The position numbers and the translations under genes are program-made. Below are positions 58,176 through 64,000 of a stretch of DNA of 64,000 nucleotides, in pieces (the first letter of the stretch is position 1; each line of letters starts with the position of its first letter). The DNA is taken from the NCBI RefSeq assembly GCF_001420995.1, contig NZ_CP012184.1, forward strand, positions 1,596,501 to 1,660,500, in the 5' to 3' direction. Under the pieces are notes generated by a model, which was not told the origin of the DNA, made no database searches, and was given only the letters and a program-made list of their open reading frames with translations. The stretch comes from Pseudonocardia sp. EC080619-01 (lineage in GTDB: Bacteria > Actinomycetota > Actinomycetes > Mycobacteriales > Pseudonocardiaceae).

Positions 58176-59617
58176 CGCGGCTCCCGGGACCCGCCGAGCA
58201 GCGCGTACGCCCCGGCCGCCACGACGAAGGTGATCACCCAGGCCAGCCCGTTCTCACCGAACCAGGTCCCGGCCAGCGGCCCGGTGAACCACGGCTGCGA
58301 CGAGGGACCGACGGTCGCGAACAGGTACCCGGCGACGATCGCGAGCGCCCAGGCCGTGGTCGCCCGCGGCTCGATCCCGGCGCGGTACCAGTAGCGGCTG
58401 GTGCGCCCGGTGTCCATCAGCGCGTCCGGGTCGTAGTGGGTGCGCCGCAGCATGTCGACCGCGAACACCCCGACCCACGCGGTGATCGGCACGGCCAGCG
58501 CGCTGATGAAGGCGATGAAGGGCGTGTAGAAGCCGTCGGCGACGAGCATGAAGTAGATCGCCCCGGCGAACGTCACCAGCACGTCGACGACGACCGCGTA
58601 CACCCGCGGGAGCCGCACGCCGAGGGTCAGGGTGGTGAGCCCGGCCGAGTACACCGAGAGGTGGTTGGAGAGCAGCAGGCCGCCGAACGCGGCGACCAGG
58701 TACGGGATCGCCATCCAGGCCGGGAGGAGGTCGCGGATCGCGGCGACCGGGTCACCGGCCTCGGCGAGCGCGGGATCACCGGCGGCGAGCAGGCTGCCCA
58801 GCGAGATCAGCAGCACCAGCGGGATCCCGGCACCGGCGGCCGCCGACAGCACGAGCGACCCGGCCCGCACCGACGGCGACTGGTAGCGGGACATGTCGGC
58901 CGAGGCGTTCGCCCAGCCGATGCCCGTCCCGGCGGCGATCACGCCGACCGCGGCCACCACCGCACCGGTGGGCGCGGGCGTCGCCGCGGCGACGGCCGTC
59001 CAGTCCACGGTGGCCACCAGGAAGCCGCCGACCAGGATGTTCAGCGCCCCGAACACCCAGGTCGCCCAGCGCTGGACGGCCACCAGCACGCCGTGCCCGA
59101 GCCCGGCGACCAGCACCGTGCAGAGCACGAACACCGCGATGCAGGCGATCATGATCACCGGATGGTCCTTCGCCGCCGGGCTGGTACCCGCGACGATGGT
59201 GACCAGCGAGAGCAGGGCGAACGCGGCCGTCGTCGTGTTGACGGTCTCCCAGCCGAGCCGGGAGAGCAGCGACACCAGCGTCGGGCCGATGTTGCCCCGC
59301 ACACCGAACACGGCCCGGGACAGCGTCAGTCCGGGGGCGCCGCCGCGGCGGCCCGCGATCGAGACCGCGCCGACGATGGCGAACGACCCGACCGCGCCCA
59401 GCACGGCGGCGATCACCGCCTGCCAGACCGTGAGCCCGGACGCGACCAGCGTCGCCCCCAGCGGGAGGCCGAGGATCGAGATGTTGGCGGCGAACCAGAC
59501 CCAGAAGAGCTCGCCCGGACGCCCGTGCCGCTCGGCGACGGGGACGGGCTCGATGCCGCGGGTCTCGAGCGCTCCGCCGGCGGTACCGGCGTCGGTCTCG
59601 GTGGTACCGGTGGCCAT
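58172..59617 (-). CDS. NCS1-family nucleobase/nucleoside permease
   Basis: The 481-residue protein has about 12 membrane helices and the NCS1 start: GIEPVPVAERHGRP followed by LFWVWFAANISILGLPLG. NCS1 carriers import cytosine, uracil, allantoin, hydantoins or nicotinamide-riboside-like compounds. It is placed between an ADP-ribosylglycohydrolase and a PfkB kinase, so a nucleoside-like compound is likely the cargo. Confidence 0.87.
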   Translation of the reverse strand: MATGTTETDAGTAGGALETRGIEPVPVAERHGRPGELFWVWFAANISILGLPLGATLVASGLTVWQAVIAAVLGAVGSFAIVGAVSIAGRRGGAPGLTLSRAVFGVRGNIGPTLVSLLSRLGWETVNTTTAAFALLSLVTIVAGTSPAAKDHPVIMIACIAVFVLCTVLVAGLGHGVLVAVQRWATWVFGALNILVGGFLVATVDWTAVAAATPAPTGAVVAAVGVIAAGTGIGWANASADMSRYQSPSVRAGSLVLSAAAGAGIPLVLLISLGSLLAAGDPALAEAGDPVAAIRDLLPAWMAIPYLVAAFGGLLLSNHLSVYSAGLTTLTLGVRLPRVYAVVVDVLVTFAGAIYFMLVADGFYTPFIAFISALAVPITAWVGVFAVDMLRRTHYDPDALMDTGRTSRYWYRAGIEPRATTAWALAIVAGYLFATVGPSSQPWFTGPLAGTWFGENGLAWVITFVVAAGAYALLGGSREPR

Positions 59618-59626
59618 GGCGGCCTC

Positions 59627-60631
59627 CTATCGGGCGGTGGACCGGAGGTGGAGCAGCCCCGCGACCACGTCGTCGAGGGGGTCGAGCAGCGGTGCGTTGA
59701 CCCGGCGCACGGTCGCGACGAGATCGGTGGGCAGGCCCGCGGCACCGTGCACCGCGCCGAGGACGGCGCCGCAGATCGCGGCGACCGTGTCGGTGTCCCC
59801 GCCCAGCGACGCGGCGGTGACCAGCGCGGCCCGCGGGTCGTCACCGAGTGCTGCGGCCAGGCCGAACGCGGCGACGACCGACTCGGTGGCCGTCACCGAG
59901 GTCCCGACGACACCGGCGACGGCGTCGGCGAGGGCGTCCGGGGCGAGCCCGGGCAGCATCCGGCGGGCGACCACCAGCCGGTCGGCGACCGAGGCACCGG
60001 CCGCCCACCCGCCGCGGCCGGCACCGGCCCGGGCCGCGTCCACCGCGGCGTCCAGCGCGGCGGGGAGCCCCGCACCGGACACCGCGGTGGAGACCGCGGC
60101 GGCGACCGCCGCGGCGGCGGCGATCCCGGGCGCGGTGTGGTGGGTGACGACCGCGGACTCCACGACGGCGTCGAGCAGCCGCGCCCCGGTGCAGGCGATG
60201 CCGACGGGGGCGACCCGCATCGCGGCGCCGTTGGTGACACCGTCGCGGCCGGCCCGCTCGGGGGACTCGCCGTCGGCGAGCCGGGTCAGCGCGAGCTTCG
60301 TGGAGGGGCCGAGCAGGTCCCGTGACCCGCGCCGGATCATCTCCTGCTCCCAGTCCTCGAGCGCGGCCGCGAACACCCGCGGCGGCACCCGCCCGTCGTG
60401 GGCGACGAGGATCCGGGCGAGCAGCAGGGCCTGCTCGGTGTCGTCGGTGACGGTCCCGGCGGGGAGCTTCGGGGCGATCGGCTGGTCGTCGGCGCCGTCG
60501 AGGAGCCGGTCGACGACGCCGTAGCGCTCCGCGATCGCCTCCCGCGACATCGACTGGGTCGGCATGCCGAGCGCGTCGCCGACGGCGAGGCCGAGCAGCG
60601 CGCCGAGCGCGCGGTCGTGCTCGCCGCTCAC
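59627..60631 (-). CDS. ADP-ribosylglycohydrolase-family protein (YegU-like context)
   Basis: The 334-residue all-helical protein keeps both metal sites of the family: TVTDDTEQALLLA near residue 60 and SLGGDTDTVAAICGAVLGA near residue 285. Members cleave N- or O-ribosyl bonds such as ADP-ribosyl-arginine. GTG 60631 overlaps the gntR stop. In a riboside-uptake set it would release a base from ribose, and in the nicotinate setting the base might be nicotinate; both are inference. Confidence 0.85.
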   Translation of the reverse strand: MSGEHDRALGALLGLAVGDALGMPTQSMSREAIAERYGVVDRLLDGADDQPIAPKLPAGTVTDDTEQALLLARILVAHDGRVPPRVFAAALEDWEQEMIRRGSRDLLGPSTKLALTRLADGESPERAGRDGVTNGAAMRVAPVGIACTGARLLDAVVESAVVTHHTAPGIAAAAAVAAAVSTAVSGAGLPAALDAAVDAARAGAGRGGWAAGASVADRLVVARRMLPGLAPDALADAVAGVVGTSVTATESVVAAFGLAAALGDDPRAALVTAASLGGDTDTVAAICGAVLGAVHGAAGLPTDLVATVRRVNAPLLDPLDDVVAGLLHLRSTAR

Positions 60632-61350
60632 CGGGCGTCCCCGGCCGTCGTGGTGCCGCCGAACGCGAGGTGGAACCGGAAGCGCTGCGGGTCGAGGAGG
60701 CTGACGACGTGCTCGGCGAGCGCGCCGTCGGCGGTGCGGGTGACCCGCACCGCCCGCAGGAACAGCTCGCCCGGCGTCCGTTCGAGGCGGACGGCGTCGG
60801 CGGCGTCGAGGGGTTCCGCCGAGATCCACTGCTCGCCGCCGGCGCCGTGCAGGCCGGCCGCGGCGAGGGTGGCGGTGATGGAGCCGTCGACGAGGCCGCG
60901 GTCCGGGAGCCCGGCGAGCGCTCCGCCCGCCGGGAGCGACGCGGTCTCCAGCGAGACGGGGCGGCCGTCGGCGCGCCGCAGCCGCCGGACGGTGACCAGC
61001 GGTCCCTCGCGCTCCGCGACGGCCGGGTCGCCGCCCGCGGTGATGCCGAGCAGCTCGGTGGTGACCTCGGCGCCCGCACCGGCGAGCGCGCGGGCCCAGC
61101 CGACCTGCTGGTCGAGCGGCGCCCCGTCGAAGGTGACGAACGAGCCGACCCCGGTCTCGGTGGCGATGAGGTCGCGACGCTGGAGCTCGGCGAGCGCACT
61201 GCGCACGGTCCCGCGGGACACCTCGTAGGTCTGCGCGAGCTGGTTCTCCCCCGGCAGGCGCTCGCCGTGCACAAGCAGGCCGGAACGGATCCGGCCGGTC
61301 AGGTCCGCGACGAGCCGGGCCCGCTTGCCCCGGCCACCCTGTTCAGACAT
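60628..61350 (-). CDS. GntR-family regulator, HutC/UTRA type
   Basis: The 240-residue protein has a GntR winged helix (LPGENQLAQTYEVSRGTVRSALAELQRRDLI, about residues 33-63) and a UTRA ligand domain. ATG 61350 is chosen. A direct-repeat operator covers the start and there is no ribosome site, so the gene is probably leaderless and represses itself. It heads the gene set for ADP-ribosylglycohydrolase, permease and kinase. Confidence 0.88.
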   Translation of the reverse strand: MSEQGGRGKRARLVADLTGRIRSGLLVHGERLPGENQLAQTYEVSRGTVRSALAELQRRDLIATETGVGSFVTFDGAPLDQQVGWARALAGAGAEVTTELLGITAGGDPAVAEREGPLVTVRRLRRADGRPVSLETASLPAGGALAGLPDRGLVDGSITATLAAAGLHGAGGEQWISAEPLDAADAVRLERTPGELFLRAVRVTRTADGALAEHVVSLLDPQRFRFHLAFGGTTTAGDAR

Positions 61351-61365
61351 GTACAAACATGTACA
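61347..61365. promoter_or_regulatory. Direct-repeat operator over the gntR start
   Basis: ACATGTACA occurs twice (61347-61355 and 61357-61365) with a 10-base period. Each copy contains the palindrome ACATGT and TGTACA. On the minus strand the first copy overlaps the gntR start codon. This fits autorepression by the GntR/HutC protein encoded there. Confidence 0.75.
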
Positions 61366-61477
61366 GCACGATGCCGGGCCCTGTCCAGACCCCGTTCACC
61401 GGCCCCGACCTGCGCGGATCCGGCCACGCCGACGGGCCCGCACCCCGTGTCGGGGTACGGGCCACGGGCGGCGGCGG

Positions 61478-62224
61478 TCAGCCGGCCAGCAGCGCCCCGG
61501 CGCCGGGGACCCGCGGGTCGAGACCCAGCTCGGTGAGGATCCGGTGGGTGGTCGCGGTGGCCGCGGACAGCACGGGGATGCCGATCTCGTCCTGCACCGG
61601 CTGGACCGAGGGCAGCGACGGCATCTGCACGCAGGCACTGAGCACGAGCGCGTCGGCGCGGGTGAGGTCGAGCCTCCGGTGGTGCTCGCGCAGGTCGGCC
61701 GGGTCCAGCCGGGCGACGGCGAGGTTGTCCGGCACCTCCAGCGACAGCGCGTCCACGACCTCGACGCCGGCGTCCTCGATGTAGGTGACGACCGCCTTCG
61801 TCAGCGGCTCCATGTACGGCGTGATGATCGCGACCCGCCGCGCCCCGAGCGCGGCGATGCCCGACAGCAGCGCGCCGGCGCTGGACACGACCGGCGCCTC
61901 CGAGCCCTCGGCCCGCAACGCCGCGGTGATGTCGTCCTCGGCGGTGCAGTGGTAGCCGGGCCCCTGGGCCATGATCGCGACGAGGCACGCGGTGGCGACG
62001 ACGTCCGGACGGGCGTCGGCCAGCTCGGTGGCGGCCCGCTGGGCCTGGGCGTTCATCGCGCGCAGCTGCTCGGGGGTCACGTGCTGCATCCGGGCCCGGG
62101 CGGCGTGGAAGACGAAGCGGTCGCCGGGCAGCGCGTCCTCGCGGGCACGCAGCATCCGCGGCAGCTCGGTCTCCATCGTGAGGTTCGAGCTCGGGACGAT
62201 CATCCCGATGTGGTGGTCGGTCAT
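61478..62224 (-). CDS. nicE: Maleate cis-trans isomerase
   Basis: The 248-residue Asp/Glu-racemase-superfamily protein has a cysteine in each half: TACLVAIMAQG (about residue 78) and LSACVQMPSL (about residue 194). Maleate isomerase uses such a pair to turn maleate into fumarate. Its ATG overlaps the nicX stop, so the two are coupled. Fumarate then enters the TCA cycle. Confidence 0.88.
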   Translation of the reverse strand: MTDHHIGMIVPSSNLTMETELPRMLRAREDALPGDRFVFHAARARMQHVTPEQLRAMNAQAQRAATELADARPDVVATACLVAIMAQGPGYHCTAEDDITAALRAEGSEAPVVSSAGALLSGIAALGARRVAIITPYMEPLTKAVVTYIEDAGVEVVDALSLEVPDNLAVARLDPADLREHHRRLDLTRADALVLSACVQMPSLPSVQPVQDEIGIPVLSAATATTHRILTELGLDPRVPGAGALLAG

Positions 62225-63267
62225 CGGCGGTTCACCGGCCGCATCTCGGGCACGGTGAGCGCACCGGCGTCGACGATCAGCTCGTCGTCGAGGTAGAGGG
62301 AGTTGCCGCGCATCGGGATGTCGAAGTGGCAGGCGGTGTCGTTCGGGCCGCCGAGCTCGTTGTTCGGGCCGATGGAGAACATGACGTTGCCGTAGAAGCT
62401 GCGCAGCTCCATCCCCATGCCGCCGCCGAACTGGGTGAGCCCGTGCCAGTGCGCGCGCTCGTCGAGACCCCAGCCGACGTGGCTCATGCCGTAGCCGCGC
62501 GGGTCGTCGAAGCTCTCGATGTAGGAGCGCAGGAGGTCCGCGTCGAGTCCCGAGGAGCCGGCGCCGCCGCGGATGTCGCGGATGAAGCCCTCCTCGATGG
62601 TGATCTCCACCGGGGTCTGCACGTAGGTGTTGAACGGCAGCAGCACGTCCCCGGGTGCGAGGACGATCTTCCCGTCGACGCCGGTGTCCGACCCGCCGGT
62701 GAACACGAACGCGGCCGGCCAGTGGTCCCAGCGGCCGGGGGTGTCGGTGTAGCCGTACTCGCTCATGGTCGGGTACATGCCGAGCTGATAGGTGACGTCG
62801 ATGCCGTGCGGGCTGGTGATCCGCATGGCCGACGCCTTGGCGAGGAGCTCGGCGCCGGTCTCGACGCGCTCGCGCAGCTCGGTGGTCGGCATCAGCCGGG
62901 CGAGCAGCTCGGGCGGCTCGACGGCGGTGAGGATCCGGGTGCCGGCGTCCTGGATCGCGAACTGCTCGGGCGAGAAGAGCAGGAACGTGCAGTCGACGAC
63001 CATGTCGGCGGCCTTCAGGGCGTCGACGGCCAGCGGGATGTTCCCCAGGCCGGAGTCACCCACCGCCCAGGCGCCGTTCGCGCTCGCCGGGGACGGCAGG
63101 CGCATGTGGTAGCCGGTCGCGCCGAGCTTCTGGATCGCCCAGAGGAAGGCGTCGGCGTACTCGGTCCGCTCCGCGCCCCGGGTCAGCACCACGACGGTCT
63201 CGCCCTCGTGCACGCCGGACAGGGTCAGCTGCTGCAGACAGATGTCGTTGAACAGGTTCTGGTCCAT
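62221..63267 (-). CDS. nicX: 2,5-Dihydroxypyridine 5,6-dioxygenase
   Basis: The 348-residue protein fits the NicX family, an Fe(II) enzyme with an M29-aminopeptidase-like fold. Landmarks are LTLSGVHEGETVVVL, a central ETGAELLAKASAMRIT, histidines in MSHVGWGLDERAHWHG and the late NDTACHFDIPMRG motif. It opens the ring of 2,5-dihydroxypyridine to N-formylmaleamate. ATG 63267 has GGAGGTGG upstream. The shared nic promoter element lies 30 bases before the start. Confidence 0.9.
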   Translation of the reverse strand: MDQNLFNDICLQQLTLSGVHEGETVVVLTRGAERTEYADAFLWAIQKLGATGYHMRLPSPASANGAWAVGDSGLGNIPLAVDALKAADMVVDCTFLLFSPEQFAIQDAGTRILTAVEPPELLARLMPTTELRERVETGAELLAKASAMRITSPHGIDVTYQLGMYPTMSEYGYTDTPGRWDHWPAAFVFTGGSDTGVDGKIVLAPGDVLLPFNTYVQTPVEITIEEGFIRDIRGGAGSSGLDADLLRSYIESFDDPRGYGMSHVGWGLDERAHWHGLTQFGGGMGMELRSFYGNVMFSIGPNNELGGPNDTACHFDIPMRGNSLYLDDELIVDAGALTVPEMRPVNRR

Positions 63268-63296
63268 CGCGACCACCTCCATGGCTCGTCCTGTTA

Positions 63297-63327
63297 ATCC
63301 GAGCACGTACTATCCGGGTACGCAAGA
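63297..63327 (-). promoter_or_regulatory. nicX promoter element shared with nicC
   Basis: The minus-strand sequence differs from the nicC element (48706-48736) at a single base, C for T within TACCCGGATA. It sits 30 bases before the nicX start. The identity over 31 bases, well beyond a simple palindrome, suggests that promoter and operator were duplicated or kept together. Confidence 0.85.
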
Positions 63328-63366
63328 CCTGGGCGGGGCCGAAACAGGACCGTCACGCGCGGGCGG

Positions 63367-63969
63367 CTACTCCGGGGTGCCGTCGCAGACCGACATCAGG
63401 GCACGGCCGAGGGCGGCCCGGTGCACGTCGTCGAGCGTCGCCGACCGGGTGACCGCGGCCTGCGCGAGCGACGACGCGCAGTCCTCGTGTGCCCGGGCGG
63501 GTGTCGCCAGCTTCAGCGCGGCGACCAGCTCGTCGCCGATCCGGTCGAGCTCCGGGCGCACCTGCGCCAGGTCCACCGGGGCGGGGCGGGCGCCGGGCTG
63601 CTCGGTCCAGCGCCGGAGCAGGTCCTCCTGCACCTGGGTGCTCGCCGCGATCTGGTCGGCGAACACCCGGGCGGTCCACTCGGGATCGACGCCGTCGCGG
63701 GCCGCGTCGGCGCGGGCGTCGTCGACGACGACCTTCTCCCGGGCCGGGTCGGTGACCGGCTGCCCGGTACCGGCCTTGGCGGCGGCGACGCGGTCGGACA
63801 GCACCGCCCGCTCGGCCGCGAGATCGACGACCCGGGTCAGCCCGTCGGCGGGGGCCGCGCCCGCCGGGCCGTCCGTCAGCGGCTCGGGCGGGTCGCCGCA
63901 CCCGGCCACCAGGGCGACGACCGCGACGGAGGCGGCGACGACAGCGGCACGACGGCGGATCCCGGTCAC
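63367..63969 (-). CDS. Secreted/lipid-anchored chorismate mutase (AroQ-gamma type)
   Basis: The 200-residue protein has a lipoprotein signal (VAVVALVAGCGDPP) and a helical chorismate mutase domain (DLAAERAVLSDRVAAAKAGTGQPVTDPAREKVVVDDAR, then FADQIAASTQVQEDLLRRW). Mycobacterial exported chorismate mutases (Rv1885c type) have this form. It converts chorismate to prephenate, here outside the membrane, for reasons not understood. GTG 63969 is taken as start. Confidence 0.85.
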   Translation of the reverse strand: MTGIRRRAAVVAASVAVVALVAGCGDPPEPLTDGPAGAAPADGLTRVVDLAAERAVLSDRVAAAKAGTGQPVTDPAREKVVVDDARADAARDGVDPEWTARVFADQIAASTQVQEDLLRRWTEQPGARPAPVDLAQVRPELDRIGDELVAALKLATPARAHEDCASSLAQAAVTRSATLDDVHRAALGRALMSVCDGTPE

Positions 63970-64000
63970 GCGCAGGACCCTACGCCCCCCCACCGGACGG

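Overview
The window is very GC-rich, with many GTG starts, ATGA/GTGA gene overlaps, an Ohr/OsmC protein, an aa3-type ctaD followed by serB, and an XRE-DUF5753/DUF6879 gene set. Together these point to an actinobacterium, most likely Pseudonocardiaceae (Pseudonocardia-like). That placement is inference from gene content; no rRNA or tRNA gene was recognised.

Layout. (A) 1-11.1 kb: one-carbon and methylamine catabolism. It holds the 5' end of soxB (sarcosine oxidase beta), glyA, a Rieske ferredoxin with its reductase, an MHS-type transporter, sdaA, an FCD-type GntR regulator and an FdhF-like formate dehydrogenase. Read together they route glycine betaine or sarcosine to glycine, serine and pyruvate, and oxidise formate. 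A palindrome TTGATATATCAA (three copies, two imperfect) marks the promoters. An IS110-family element has inserted exactly at the transporter start codon and carries a good bridge-RNA candidate. (B) 11.2-24.98 kb: mostly housekeeping genes: thioesterase, DinG-like helicase, ActP/DUF485 monocarboxylate symporter, Ohr, Pth2-like protein, serB, ctaD, acyltransferase, PIG-L deacetylase and a small XRE regulatory set. (C) 25-32.5 kb: aerobic benzoyl-CoA (box) pathway with benzoate-CoA ligase, boxC and boxB, divergent from a fused MoxR-VWA protein. (D) 32.5-48 kb: mixed genes: exported peptidase, glycosyltransferase, esterase, two META-domain proteins, cupin, ABC exporter, CHAD-NUDIX fusion, copper P-type ATPase with a CsoR-like operator, LacI/alpha-glucosidase, and a TetR/SDR pair with twin operators in which the SDR has lost its catalytic Tyr and Lys.

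(E) 48-63.3 kb: an apparently complete nicotinate catabolic island. A MarR regulator (nicR) precedes the plus-strand operon nicC, nicT, three-subunit molybdenum hydroxylase, nicF, nicD. The far end of the island carries nicX-nicE on the minus strand. The nicC and nicX promoters share a 31-bp element (30/31 identical) and a degenerate copy lies before nicR, so one regulator probably controls both arms. Downstream of nicXE, in the same orientation, is a GntR, ADP-ribosylglycohydrolase, NCS1 permease and PfkB kinase set that resembles E. coli yegTUVW. Its position suggests that it feeds nicotinate, perhaps released from a riboside, into the pathway. The transporter nicT appears to have a one-base frameshift directly after its start codon. 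A secreted chorismate mutase ends the window.

The nicotinate pathway releases formate (NicD step), which the FdhF-like enzyme in region A could oxidise.
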